Origin: Halichondria panicea
Lineage: Eukaryota; Porifera; Demospongiae; Suberitida; Halichondriidae
NCBI RefSeq assembly: GCF_963675165.1
Contig: NC_087388.1
Span: forward strand, 5,923,651 to 5,987,650
DNA length: 64,000 bases
Direction: 5' to 3'
Shown here: in pieces, positions 33,446-45,332 of the stretch
How positions within the stretch are numbered: the stretch's first letter is position 1
How the letters are laid out: the number at the start of each line of letters is the position of its first letter
The notes under the pieces: generated by a model
What the model saw: the letters and a program-made list of their open reading frames with translations, nothing else
What the model was told of the DNA's origin: nothing
Databases searched by the model: none
Translations under genes and position numbers: made by a program

Positions 33446-34685
33446 ATGCAGATCAAGCTGACACTGGTTCTTCTCGCTGGTGTATGTCTTGTACAACAAT
33501 TAGCCAATGGTGCCAAAGAACAGGAAAGCTTTCAATGTCTGGCTGAAAAAATATCAAACTGTAGTGAGGCGGCATTCAAGGAAAGCACATTAATTTATTG
33601 CTTATATCATGCTTATAATAATTATTTATAGTGTGGAAATCAAACATGCTCCGAAGAAACAGTTCATATTCAAAGTCTAATATCAAACTTTAACAAAACA
33701 ATCGGGGAATGCAGGAATGTCTCATTAGTAAGTTAATTCATCGTATAGAATTTATACTGATCATGCATGCATGCATATATAGTCTCGTTCCCAGGCCGAT
33801 TTGTCTCTAAAATAACGCTAGGGACAAATCTAGCTGGGGACGAAGCTAGCATGCATGCCTGCCATATATTAAATTGTTGAGTGTTCATATTATATATAGG
33901 AGACAAATGAAACTTCATTTATCAACTGCATGTGTACCAATGAACAAGACGGCCTTTCCTGTCTGGCTAAAAGGATACCAAGCACTGATAAAAAATTCAA
34001 GGATTGCAGGGCTCTCGGAATAGTATGTGAATTAGCTATAATTATTTTCGAATTATATTTTACTTATCGTGTATATATAATGCTTTATTGCAGCTAGATG
34101 GGCAAACACAATTCTGCGATAATGACACATGTCTAATGTATTTTTCATCAGCCTACACATACTGTGGCCTATGCAATCCATTTGAGTTAGGTATAAGCCC
34201 ATGCATGCATGCATCATAAAATAATTTTCATTATATCAATTTGTACAGCATGCAATGAAACCGCAAACCTAATCAATTCGAGGTATACTAACTTGACATG
34301 CTTGTTTGAGGAAGCTGCTGGGGATGGCTTGGAAGAGTGCCAAAAAAAAAGATCAGTGAGTTACGAGCTATTTTTAAATATCAGTAACATACCTTCAATA
34401 GGATGAAGGCATCGAAGCATACTGTCTGGATGAGAGTTGCTATTTTGTTGAGGAAGCCTACAACAAGTGCGGGTTTGCTTGGCATGAGTGTAATCCTGTT
34501 CGAGAGAGTAAGTGGAAAATTAAATGAAACATATAATTAATTTCATACTATAATTTTAAACAGCTTGCAATAAGCATTTCAAATCTAGTTCTGTGCTGCA
34601 TCAACAATGCAGCAGTGGAGGAAAACCAGTCACTACAATAACAGTTGTCATGATTCTGGTCATTTGCTCCGTGCTCATGATTTAA
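33446..34685 (+). CDS. Cys-rich cell-surface or secreted protein, 7 exons
   Basis: Exons: 33446-33631, 33632-33727 (see below), 33900-34022, 34094-34190, 34249-34355, 34402-34507, 34564-34685, in compatible phases. A signal peptide opens it (MQIKLTLVLLAGVCLVQQLA, cleavage after NGA). Repeated small Cys modules follow (CGNQTC, CDNDTC with YTYCGLC, CLDESC with YNKCGFAWHEC) with several N-glycosylation sequons. The C-terminus is hydrophobic (TTITVVMILVICSVLMI) with nothing after it, fitting a GPI signal or a tail anchor. Family not recognised. At 33629-33631 an in-frame TAG precedes exon 2: it is either a nonsense codon or lies in a 63-bp GC-AG intron (33569-33631). Neighbours give no functional hint. 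Confidence 0.65.
33780..33848. repeat. Short foldback element in an intron
   Basis: TAGTCTCGTTCCCAG and CTGGGGACGAAGCTA are inverted arms, with GATTTGTC/GGGACAAAT inside. Its termini resemble those of the MULE-like elements (TAGCCTCGATCCCAGG). Confidence 0.6.
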
Positions 34686-35436
34686 GGATATGCATGCCCA
34701 AACTTTGGAAGAACAGTTCAAAATTACTGTAACAATAATTATATCTTAGCATTGTGCATGCATCAAGAACTATAGTATAGACAATTAATTTTAGTTGTTG
34801 GCATACATATTTTAATTACATATTTGTACTTTGCTGAACGGGGAGCATTAATTTCATAGTTGAATGCCTATACAAGTTTCCAGGAAGTGCACCAAATCTC
34901 TATAATAGTTAGACACTGTTTAAGAAGTTTCTATGATTTAGAAGTCCAAAGGGCTGTTTGTAGTATCCCGAACGTAGTGCTTGGCTTGTGTGATCTGCAT
35001 TCATCAGTGCATGCACTGCTATGGCCACCGCCAATTGTACACTATGGTAACCCCTTATTGCCTGGCCGTTATATACCAGTCAGGTGTTCACATCAATCAA
35101 GTTAACGCTGTATACTTTTTACTTTGTCTTGCTTGCCATGCAGGGAATGTTCTGAAGCCTGCTGAGGTAGTCATACTTTTATAGTTAATGTACTGCTACA
35201 TATGTACCGTATAGGTATCCAAGCACTTATGGCATAAGATAGCGTGGGAGTCAGCACACGCAGGGGGTGGGGTTATTTATGTTATGTATTATGTATATTA
35301 TAGATAAGCAAAACAGTTTAAACCACTTATAGGAGTATTAATCAGGATACTTAGACATAATTATTTTGTTGCTCACTGACTCACATTGTATAATAAAAGC
35401 AAATCGCTATAAGTTATACTTAAGTATAATTATGAG
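34686..35436. other. Spacer matching other 3' flanks of minus-strand receptor genes
   Basis: GGGAATGTTCTGAAGCCTGC occurs here near 35147 and, exactly or with small changes, near 47829, 48640 and 50966. GATAGCGTGGGAGTCAGCAC at about 35240 recurs near 51140. These are copies of the region downstream of CARD-Death genes. No gene seen. Confidence 0.5.
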
Positions 35437-37155
35437 CTATATCCAATTGTACATTATTGGGGGTACCAAAACAAAGAAATTAGCAGTGCACTGTTTACAA
35501 TTGTTAGGGGGAGTACAAGTAGGAGCAAGAGGAGATAGTCTCGGAGATACCAGAGCAACAACACACAGTTCATCGTTTTTCTGGTACACATCAGAGAGCG
35601 AATTTATAGTACAGGTGTTGATGTAGTGATGGATAACGGTGCACCTGCTCAATGATTTCTCCGCAATCGCAAGGATATTATATTGGTGAGAAATTCCAGA
35701 GATGCGTAGATTGATGGTATAGTAGGCACAATAGTGGTACAGATCACCAGACCAGCGTATAAATAGGAGTTTTTATCAACAATTATTTTTGTAGACAGCT
35801 CGTCTCGATTGAAGCAAAAGTCAAAGATAAAACCAGTTTGTATACCAGTTTTCTGATTCAGAAACTCGGTATATATTTCCAGGTCATCATATATCGCTAT
35901 AGTAACTGGGCAATCACATGAGCTGGACACATTTGCTTGAGATGGGGTAATTGAATATGTTAGACTGGACCCATCCAAATAATAGCTTTCGTCAACGTGT
36001 TGTATGGTCCAGTCACATCCAAATTATTCACTAATGTATGGTCAACATCTAATTTTTGACAATCGTTGACCGTAAAGTCAATGAAAGCCCTTCGAGGAAG
36101 CCAGCTCCCTCCGAATATAGTAAGGAATCAAAGGTATGTTTGATAAATGAGTCAACGAAGATTGCTGACACTTTAGGCAGTTGATATATGCTGTTTAAAT
36201 TGATGGGTAGGTCTGATGCAGGATTAATTAGAGTTGTGCCACCTGCTACGGTGACGTCTATTGTAGCTGTAGGAAATGTGCTCTCTGAATTAATTGTCCA
36301 TGGGTATTCAGAAAAAGTAGTGGGCGGAGTTGATGTTGGCAATATAATTATATATGATGGGTGGAGGTGAAGTTGACGTATCAGAATGAGATAGCTCTAG
36401 TTTGAGAACAGGCAGTAAGACTGCTAAGACCACCACTGTTAGTACCACAATGACAACCAATAAGATTATTATCGTTAACAACCACGACCATTTACAACGC
36501 CTTGAATGCTGATGAAGAAAGTGAATTTTGCATTCACACGAAAATGTATAGCTCAGTCAATTGGCTGTCCTGCATGCACAGCCATGCACATGAGAGTAAC
36601 TTACCATTGTCACCAGATATTGATTGTCAATGCTGGTGTGCATGCATGTCAGCTTGTTTTCATGATCTACGATAATAATAAAGTTAACTTATGTTTTTTG
36701 TATAGTTAACTTACTTGTAGTGATATCAAGCTGACTTCTCTGATCCACCTCACTGATGTTGGTCATTTCCATTATGCCGCTATCAGATCCTGAGATATAA
36801 TTGCATGCAGGTATATATAATACATACATCCATGGACAAACCATTAATCGCCAGTGAAGATGAACTCAGTCTGTACTCTGTATTTCCGGTAGCTTTAGTA
36901 AAACGTCTTTCGACCACCTTAGCGAGATCATTGTGCCCAACACTAGAGCGTGAGAGAGCCTCAAACACGTCTGTCCAGCTTCTCTCACAACCTCTTAACC
37001 ACTCTGATAGACCCTCAAGATAGCAGTTATCAGGATCTTCACGACATCTTATATTGATAGTTTCAAATAGTAGCATTGTTAACTTGCAGAGCTAACAACA
37101 TCTGCTTCCATTTGGCTCTAGCTTGAAATGTTGCTTCATAGACTGCACTAAGATT
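35437..37155 (-). pseudogene. Death-TM-ectodomain receptor pseudogene
   Basis: Death exon (about 37155-36842), 36789-36715, 36666-36605 and a transmembrane/ectodomain exon from about 36508 match gene 51355-53131. An extra T in the Death exon (ATTTGAAAC where relatives have ATTGAAAC), a frameshift in the stalk after PPPII, another after the FIKH segment and a 2-base insertion before the SISYA-equivalent segment destroy the frame. Motifs of the family remain (YLEGLSEWLRGCERSW; GSSLTYSITPSQ; SYLYAGLVICTT). The MULE-like element at 37211-38312 lies just upstream, where a CARD exon would be expected. Confidence 0.8.
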
Positions 37156-37210
37156 ATTGGTGATTATTTATATCTATAGCTACAAACTGATCCTTTGCAT
37201 GTGAATAAAT

Positions 37211-38312
37211 TAGCCTCGATCCCAGGCCGAGTTTTCGCTTTTATAACGGTTAGGCGAACAACTGGGCCTGGTACTAGTTGTCTGCGCATGCGTCAAATTT
37301 TCATTGTATATTTGTGGTCGGCAAAAATATTTAATAAATCAATAATAGAAATTTGTACACAGAAAATGCACAGAGTGAGTACACAAAAGATGCACATAGA
37401 GAGCTGCTTCACAAAGGCCTGGGGAGTTGCCAGTTGTGCTGCAGCACAATTACAGTGACCCAGGGCAACTCAGGATGATTGAATGCCTTCAAATTACGTT
37501 TCAAAAAGATTTAGCAGGCTGCTGGACTTCTCTGATTCTAGGCCCCAACTCATAACTCAGTTAAATTTTACTTGAGAAAACGTAGATTCTCTTGATGTCT
37601 CTGAGCTACCCAGCAACACTCGAATGAGCAGGTCATACTCCAGTCCTGTGAGTATAGGACAATATTAAAAGAAACCAAAGACGGTTAAACCCTTACCTCA
37701 AACTGTCCAGTCTCGTCCGTTAGTATAGCCAAGAGGAGCACTGTTGGGATAGCTGGATATTAGCCATTGCTCCTGTACAGAGAAGTAGACATTTTAAATA
37801 CGTGTAGATCTATACATATTAAATTTCTCGTATTAAACAGGTTAGTGTCATTGTCGACGAGCTGATGATGGCAGCACCAAGTTCTCTAGCTCACACTCTT
37901 CACTTGATCCACCATATCAATGATGAAACTATACTCTACCTACATACCGGTAGATCTTGCCAAACATGAACAAAACTTGATAGCATAGCCATAGGGCCCA
38001 CACAAAAATATCTGACCTTAACAAGCTTGACAAAGCTTTATACCTCTTCCCTTGTTGTTCAGTCTTCAGAATAAGCTTCAGAGAAGAGAGAAGCTTCAGC
38101 TAAGAGCCATTCCAATCGATTCCAATAATGATAAAACGGGAACTGACTTCTAGTACACGATAGTACACGAATATAAATGTCACGAAAGTGAACGAGAATA
38201 TCCATTCGTCAGAATCTGACGAACGACTGACGCATGCGCAGACAACTAGTACCAGGCCCAGTTGTTCGCCTAACCGTTATAAAAGCGAAAACTCGGCCTG
38301 GGATCGAGGCTA
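37211..38312. mobile_element. Full-length nonautonomous MULE-like element carrying exon-like fragments
   Basis: Inverted ends of about 83 bp start TAGCCTCGATCCCAGGCCGA and close with the complement. A 10-bp direct repeat GTGAATAAAT flanks it at 37201-37210 and 38313-38322. There is no transposase. On the minus strand near 37570-37650 the exon-like stretch LEYDLLIRVLLGSSETSRES continues to a donor (TCTCAA then GTAAAA). A second piece lies near 37705-37775. These look like captured host exons. Confidence 0.85.
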
Positions 38313-38389
38313 GTGAATAAATGTGTTGCAATTGACCCAGTATAAACAGATCCCTAATTAAAGACACAACACAAGCCACACAACCATCA

Positions 38390-39508
38390 TGCAAGCGGTG
38401 GGAGTTAGCTTCGATTACAGGCCACAAAGCATCACAGCTCCTCTCGTCTCTCTAATCCTGGTCCAATCTCACACATACCATAAGGAGGCTTTGGCCTCCT
38501 TATGAACAACTCAATGCCAAGAAAAAAGCAGTAAAAATACGCAAACAATCAGACTCACAAGCAGCGGCAGAGCTGGAAAGCAAGCTATCGAACAACATGA
38601 AGAGGGCAATGCAAGTTTCAACGGAGAAGGGAGCATCAAGTTGGCTCACCACCCTACCCATTGATGAACATGGGTTTGCCCTCCACAAAGGTGCATTTCG
38701 AGATGCCCTCTGTCTACGTTATGGCTGGCAATCTTCAAATCTACCATCACACTGCATCTGTGGTCACCAATTCACAGTCGAGCACTCACTAATATGCAGT
38801 CGTAGGATTCCCTTCAATCCGCCACAACGAACTGAGGGACATTACAGCGGGTTTCCTCACTGAGGTTTGCCACAACGTTGGAACTGAACCACCACTCCAA
38901 CCTCTCTCAGGAGAACAACTCAGACTTAGAACGGCAAACAGAGAGGAAGGAGCCCGCCTAGATATTGCAGCAGATAATTTCTGGGGAAGAGATCGGAACC
39001 GCGCATTTTTTGACATAAGGGTGTTCAGCCCCTTCGCGCAGAGTCATCGACAAACCTCCCTCAGTCAATGCTACAAGAAGAACGAACTAGAGAAGAAAAG
39101 AGCTTACAATGAACGTATAAGAGAAGTGGAGCATGGATCCTTCTCCCCCCTTGTCTTCTCAACGTCAGGAGGAATGGGCCCAATTGCAAATGTAGTCTAC
39201 AAAAGAATAGCCTCAATGACAGCTCAGAAACAAAACAAGACATACAGCAAGATAGTCCATTGGATCAGATGCAAACTGAGCTATTCTCTACTACGCTCAG
39301 CTACAATGTGCCTAAGAGGTGCAAGATCAAGCATTCACAATCCAATAACATCCATCGACACAATGGACCTGGCATGCCAAGAGGGCAGAGTGCCACTGAA
39401 CTGAAGTGAAGCTGAACTAGCAGCAACTCTCAATAACAATAATTATTTACATGACTGTATATATGCATTGATAGCTAGTTGCTTATATAACTTTATAAAA
39501 AAAAAAAA
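38390..39508 (+). mobile_element. 3' end of a retroelement, broken coding region and poly(A) tail
   Basis: Coding similarity runs from about 38390 to a TGA at 39402-39404. A Cys/His cluster (CICGHQFTVEHSLIC) resembles the zinc-binding end of reverse transcriptase proteins. Then LDIAADNFWGRDRNRAFFDI and RVFSP have the look of a nuclease core (FFDIRVF). One frameshift near 38804 separates the two halves. A run of A at about 39497-39508 ends it. The reverse transcriptase itself is absent, so it is a 5'-truncated copy. I recall this C-terminal domain from many sponge and cnidarian retroelements but cannot name its clade. Confidence 0.6.
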
Positions 39509-39540
39509 TTACAGGCCACCGGCGCTGCAGTCCGCGCGCG

Positions 39541-39582
39541 TAGCCTCGAATCCAGGCTGATTACGGCCTGGATTCGAGGCTA
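39541..39582. repeat. 42-bp palindrome made of MULE-like ends only
   Basis: TAGCCTCGAATCCAGGC, a 7-base centre, then the complement ending GGATTCGAGGCTA. GCGCG lies on both sides. It is a minimal derivative of the terminal repeats seen at 37211 and 15746. Confidence 0.75.
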
Positions 39583-39659
39583 GCGCGACACACTCTTCAT
39601 TATTTGGCACGCCCACTTTCTAAGGTCTCTGGCCCCCCCCCCCTTCTCTACTGCAGCAC

Positions 39660-39674
39660 GAGCCCCACCCCCAA
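39660..39674. promoter_or_regulatory. GC box shared with other CARD genes
   Basis: GAGCCCCACCCCCAA, 45 bp before the ATG at 39719, is the inverse complement of TTGGGGGTGGGGCTC found before the CARD starts at 5357, 26770 (one change) and 55069. It resembles a CACCC/KLF-type site. Confidence 0.5.
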
Positions 39675-39718
39675 AAGTTAAATGTTTGTTTGTCTAAGTT
39701 GATCTAATACCACAATTT

Positions 39719-41669
39719 ATGGCCCAATTGAAATTAGGTTATGAAGCTCTTGTGAGCTGTCATGAAAAGCTGGTCTCTGAAATTGCTCAAGACCCAAAGC
39801 AGATGGCTGTCTCATTATTCCAGCATCGCTTTATATTTGAAGATACGAAAGCTAAAATCAATGAGCTTGACAGAACCAGAAGAGATAAAGCTATATTGCT
39901 AGTGGATGACATTGAAAGCAAAGTCAAGTGTTATCCAGAGTTCTACGAAAAATTTCTGCTAATTCTCGGTAAAAATGAATTGCTGTATTGCGACCTTGTG
40001 AAGTCGCTCCGGGAGGAGTATGAAAAGATTGAAGCTGAGTCTAAATACGGTGATTTGAATGCCTACCATCACATGCCGGCATGTATACTATGCATCTACT
40101 TCATATAGCTATAGACTACAGTGTGTATAGCTACTACTGCATGAGCTCACTAGATTAGATTTTATGGATGCTATATAAAAACTTTATAATTATACATGCA
40201 ATCACTAATCAACTTTAGCCCCAGTGTATATCACACATTTATGCAGGATACGAAAGCTATCCATTGAGCCTGCTACAACCATTACCTGGATTTGTCATGG
40301 CTGAGGGAACTGGTACAGGTATTTTCGCTATTATTATTATGATAAAAGTCATAAATACAGAACTCAGCATTATTTCTTGTAGGCCTTCCTGAGTTACCCT
40401 CCAGGGACGATGATGATGGAGATAAACTAATCAGAGCAGCTGCAACAAGTCGGCAAGGAGCCCCTACTTGTATGATGTACAGTATATCTGCTATTGATGA
40501 CCCTGGTAATGATATAGATGAGGGAGGACCTGACCATAATACCGATGCAAGTTATTCAGACCCTCATCTGCATAGGTATGGTAATTCAGTGTAACTGATG
40601 ATAATCCAGTATCTAATTAATCTCCAGCATTAACAGGGAGTTCAACATCCAAGTAAACGTGAAAATAAGAAGCCAAACAAAACCTCAACAAAAGCGTGAA
40701 ATTACAAAGCCAAAAGAAAAGCTAACCCATAAAAACAAATGTTACAATTGTTTCTTAAGCTTATTTGTTGGATTCTTGTTCTTGTTTGTACTGGGCTTTT
40801 TAGGTTCACTATTGTACGATGGCTATTCACTCATTAATACTACAATTGTGGCACAAATTCACCGGCAATCTGTACCACTAATTGGAATACTCGACAATCC
40901 ATCAACTTTTGATAGTCTTAGATTCTCAGAACCAACCAACGGAACAGACTTTGTCCCCATTAGCTTCTATACATTGAGGAATTGCTCTTCTTCAGCTTCG
41001 TTCATAGATGTTGATATCAATGAGATTGTGACTGCAAGCTTTGACTCTCTGACTGAAAAGAGCAAGGCTGTTACTAAGTTGTATCTGGCAAGTAATACTA
41101 CACTTACTGTAGATATCACCACTGAAGTCCTCTCAAACTATTCAGTCGGTCATTGTAATGCATTTCTCCTCGTTTTTGATGATTTTAACAATTTCTTAAA
41201 CTTCATTTCAAGCTCTTCTTTAGTCGAAAATTTCTATTACAAAGGATGTATTGAGAACAACAAATCACAAGCTATGATCATGACATTCGACAAACCATCA
41301 TACTACTATATCGGTGTGTACACAGACATTCCGATTGAAGCTACTACTTTCTCTTTACACTTTCTCGGAACATATCTTCAATACAACATTTCAAACGAGA
41401 ATGCTGGTTGCTCTATAGACTCTCGTGACGATTTAAGTTGTGAAATAAAATTATATCCGAATACCAACCAGCAAACCTGTATTGTTGGTTCTGTACCACC
41501 TAGTACTACATTACTTGGAATAAAAGTAACAGCTGTAGACTTTTACGCCGCTGTTAACTCAGACACCAGCATTAATTTTTATTTTTATCTTCCTCTAATA
41601 TTCCTTACGATTGTTATTTGTATTGTGTTTTTTGTTTACTGCTATCCAAAGTTTAGGCTTTTGCACTAA
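39719..41669 (+). CDS. CARD receptor without ankyrin repeats, intact, 542 residues
   Basis: Exons 39719-40049, 40247-40318, 40383-40575 and 40637-41669 (phases 1, 1, 2). Residues 1-105 form a CARD (GYEALVSCHEKLVSEIAQDP, then YEKFLLILGKNE) closest to the minus-strand CARD type. Two short linker exons follow (YESYPLSLLQPLPG, then an acidic stretch). A Lys-rich segment leads to transmembrane segment 1 at about 238-258. The ectodomain opens VAQIHRQSVPLIG and holds about seven Cys and many NxT/S sequons (about 265-510), followed by a second hydrophobic segment at about 512-533 and a short basic tail. With no signal peptide the N-terminus is probably cytosolic. The role is unknown; CARD implies recruitment of a CARD partner. 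The upstream GC box matches other CARD genes. Confidence 0.8.
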
Positions 41670-41991
41670 CTGTCCATTATCATGCACCCTATGTTAATTG
41701 GTTCTTAAATTGGTTCATGTTGAGAAAAATATACATTTGCATCTATAGTGAATTAAGTATTAGTTGCAGCTAATATAGCTACTATATATATACGGCTGTA
41801 CTGTCACTAAGTTAAACGAAAATTAATTTCTCCTTCATGCATGTTGGGGTTGGAGGTGAGTCCACTGGACTAATGAAAGCCCCCATTGAACGGGTAGTCA
41901 ATCTACAGCAGAGAGATAATATACTTATAGGAGACTAGCTGTTCTATATATTCAGGTGGATGTGTACTGACTGGTGTATGTACACACATAC

Positions 41992-42400
41992 CTTTTCTTC
42001 CTTGATCTGGAATCAATTCCTGGGCTGGATTTGAGCAGTTCTGATAATTCCTCTGTGCCCCCCAACACTGGAGACCAAGAGTCACTGAGCCTGCAGAGCC
42101 TGAGGGAGAGTATTGCATGGGCATATATTATCAATACCATGCATGCAGTACAAGATTGATACATGTATATATGGCGACAAGATACACTGTATGAAGGTGA
42201 AAATTGTAGTCAACTATATAGAGCCTATAGCTATAGGTGTTTAATAAAGTGATCTGCTGATGGCCAGTATAATTATGGCTCACTCAGAGCTTGACTTGCT
42301 GTCTGTGACCCGGAGTTGAGAGGGAACGTGTGCACGAGCCGGCACAGCTCTAACTCTTGGATACAGAATCTCCTCTGTCGTCTCGCCGAGTCTATCCCAG
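41992..42400 (-). other. Possible orphan exons of an unknown gene
   Basis: A minus-strand stretch at about 41992-42090 (LSDSWSPVLGGTEELSELLK onward) lies between CTGCAG and GTATGT, a good acceptor and donor. Another at about 42289-42400 reads ELCRLVHTFPLNSGSQTASQ. Neither matches the receptor families. Confidence 0.25.
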
Positions 42401-42402
42401 CG

Positions 42403-43560
42403 ACAAGCATTGTCAAGGTTCATTCCATCACTATCCTCGATTGAACTCACATCAACTGTCGGATCAAGCCCCCAGTAAGGCTGAGGCAGAAGTTGGGTCA
42501 CCACCATCTTGGCCAAACGCTTTGAGCAGCTTCTTTGTTGAATTACCTTCTGCCTGTAAAGTGTACGAGTTAGACTACGAATATACATGGCCATAGAAGT
42601 ACATCTATATAGCTGCACAGGAAAGCAATTAATAGGTACCACTTTAGTACAAACTACTGTAAATGAGTCTACAATGTATAAAATCCTAATATAGTTATCA
42701 CCTTAAGTAATACTTGTTGACCAATTTTGACCTCAATGAATGCCTTTTCTTTCAGGTACTGCATCTGTTCAGGACTCAATTGGCTGTAGACATTACTTAA
42801 ATATGCTGGAACTCGAAACACCAGCTCTGTACAGCCTTCTCGAACATGCTTCAAATTCAGAACTTGGTGTGGTAGTAGTTGTTCCCAGCATTTCATGAAA
42901 ACTAACTTCAATTGTTGAATTTGATCGTAGGTGATTGCATCAAAGTCAACATCGATCTTACATGTTATCTCCATTGATTCAATATGAGACGGTTCAGGGC
43001 CAAAGTCCTTAACAAATAGAAAACATCGTCGATTAACAAATTGCTGAAACAAACGCTCATAACTCAGTAATGCTTGATCATCATCCTTACATGGAAAAAG
43101 AAATTCTTTTCGTATTGCGGAAATGAGTGAATAATTGAACCAAGAGCAAAAATTATTCTGTATGAAGTCAGATAATTCGCTAAAGCTGGTAACATCACGG
43201 AATAGAATCTCTTCAGAAGTTCTATGATAAATTGGGCTGTAATACGATTCTCGTGGTATTAAAAGCGCCTTGACGTACTGCAATACTTTGGAAATGTCAC
43301 AACGGTTTTCCAGATTCGTAATCGTGTTAGTGAGTAAGCTACAAAACTTCGAATGAATGCGTCGTGTTTCATCACGTAGGGCCTCCATGAACATACTATA
43401 AGAGATTTCTGTGGCTGATATTCTGTTTTCACTACAAGGAGTGTCACGAGTGAATCTTTTAATTTGAGGTGGTTTGGAGCTTAAACACTTATCTCTGCCA
43501 GTGACATGACCCAAGATGGTACACTTCCACAGCCGCATTGAAAGCTAATGAAATCTAGTT
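42403..43560 (-). pseudogene. Inverted fragment of the Cys-motif/ankyrin receptor gene
   Basis: 43540-42705 (minus) matches exon 5973-6928 of the gene at 5357 (HVTGRDKCLSSKPPQIKR, then about 260 residues at high identity). A lost A in the CGCGKC codons (GGAAGTG for GGAAAGTG) frameshifts its start, and the exon's first 90 bp are missing. A degenerate ankyrin exon follows (about 42556-42415, DVSSIEDSDGMNLDNACRWD), with the LLHLAC core lost. No CARD, transmembrane or ectodomain exon is attached. Confidence 0.75.
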
Positions 43561-43799
43561 ACTGCATTGTGTTAACTCTCCACCTGCTTGACCTTTGTAG
43601 TCCGCTAAATGATAGCGACAGAATGCATTTTGAAAGAATGTAGAGGCATGTTATAGTAAATATAGAGGCGATCTCACAATTTATATAGATGCACTCACTG
43701 CATGGTTGGAAGATTCCTCTGTTGTTTGTTGTCTCAATACGTACCTTATGCAGTTTTGTCTGAATGTAGAAGTTTTAAGCGGTTTTGCAGCTAGTCTAA

Positions 43800-44700
43800 T
43801 GCTATATATACATGCACAAATTCTTAAGTGCATCCCCCATGCAAAAAGAGCTCATATAGTATTCATCAGGGAGTTGTAAGGTCACTGTCATGCAGCTCAT
43901 GAGATTGAGTGGCTGGATTGAGTGTGAGAGCTTACTCACTGCTGCATGCCACACATGCACTGCACATACACGAAAGGCTCCTGGAACACATAATTCAATA
44001 AAGACATTTCTCAGCCTATCAGCAGTATCACTACACAATATTCTTAGCTGACAACGTCCAATCAGATTGTTCGATTCTTGAAACTTCTGTATATACACTA
44101 TAGATCCACATATCTGACGTCAGTTGAAGTATAGGGTTAAAGTTCACTCCGAGCCTGATGCTTGTCAAAGCCAAGTCTGTATATATAAGAGAAACACAGT
44201 GTGTGCATGACAATACTTTACAGTTGGTACAAGCAATTACACTACACAAAGAAATGCTCCAACACAAACATTTGTAGACTCCTCCATGCCGGTATAGATC
44301 ATGCATTCATCATGAATATGATTTAAGATTACCGTGGGTACACTAACATTTAACAGGGGAGGAAATGTGGTATCCTTACCATATGGAACTATAACATTAA
44401 GATAAAGACTGTGATTCCGTACATACTGTGTTGTGTAGTCCATAATTATAATTATGCAATTTTAAAAACCTGACAAGTATAATGTCTAAACCATGCATTA
44501 GTCCTACAAGGCCTACTGTCACAGCATTTTTAGCAGGAAGTTATTATACATACATAAATTATAGTATACATGTGTATACACACACACATGCACATCTGCA
44601 TGTGCATTAGCTGAATTACCAGATCACTGATGGCATGCAGATATACAGTTTTGAAAGTTCTTTCTCTTTGATGCTTTTGCTTCTCACTGTTCTCAGATTA
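43800..44700. promoter_or_regulatory. Relic copy of the divergent CARD-gene spacer
   Basis: Matches 25700-26470 and 53990-54720 in order, including the GAGATTGAGTG stretch, the CAATCAGATTGTTCGATTC stretch and the TTTGATGCTTTTGCTTCT stretch, but no CARD exon remains directly at either end. Confidence 0.5.
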
Positions 44701-45332
44701 CATGGAGCCGGGAGTGGCTCATAAAGTAACACGATACTGGAGTGCATACATGTCTGTGCATAGTTTCGAAGCCTAATATTAACGTACTTTAAGTATTATG
44801 CTTGTTAATTGAGCAGCAGCCTGGAGCTAGTGCATGAATACACTCTTCATACCACTCTCCTGAAACCACATGCCTTAGAGTGCATGCATGTGTATACCTA
44901 GAGCACTAAAGTGCAAACCCTCGGCTGGTGACGTGACATGACTATAAGAAACCAGAAGAGTGATATAATACAGCAATGTAGTAATGAAATATCATGTATG
45001 GCTTAACTGTCTAGCACAGCAACTCAGGAGCTAAACCAGACTGGAGGCATGCTAAAACATTTGAGAACAGGGTTTTAGTGGCACATATATATATGCACTG
45101 TGGACTAGGGTCACAGCAAAGAAGCCTGGAGTCTCATGCAGAGAAGTATGGCTCCTGGAATAGGATCCCAGAGTCAGCTAACAGAGACAAACCAGACACA
45201 CAATTCTAGTTTTCTATTGTATCGACCCTGTTCCACATAAAAATAATGAGATTCATAATGCTACTGCGTAACAAAGTTATTGTTTGCTTGGTTTAGGTGC
45301 AAGCTATAGCTAGTTGATTTAATAATTATACC
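44701..45332. other. Spacer upstream of the damaged CARD gene, no gene seen
   Basis: No convincing open frame. The GC box seen near other CARD starts was not found here. Confidence 0.3.

Noticed and set aside
39061-39243. Minus-strand open frame
   Set aside because: Antisense shadow of the retroelement coding region.
42289-42400. Continuation of the inverted ankyrin pseudogene to SSSE stop
   Set aside because: The sequence after CRWDRLGE does not match any ankyrin exon in the window, so it was kept apart as a possible orphan exon.
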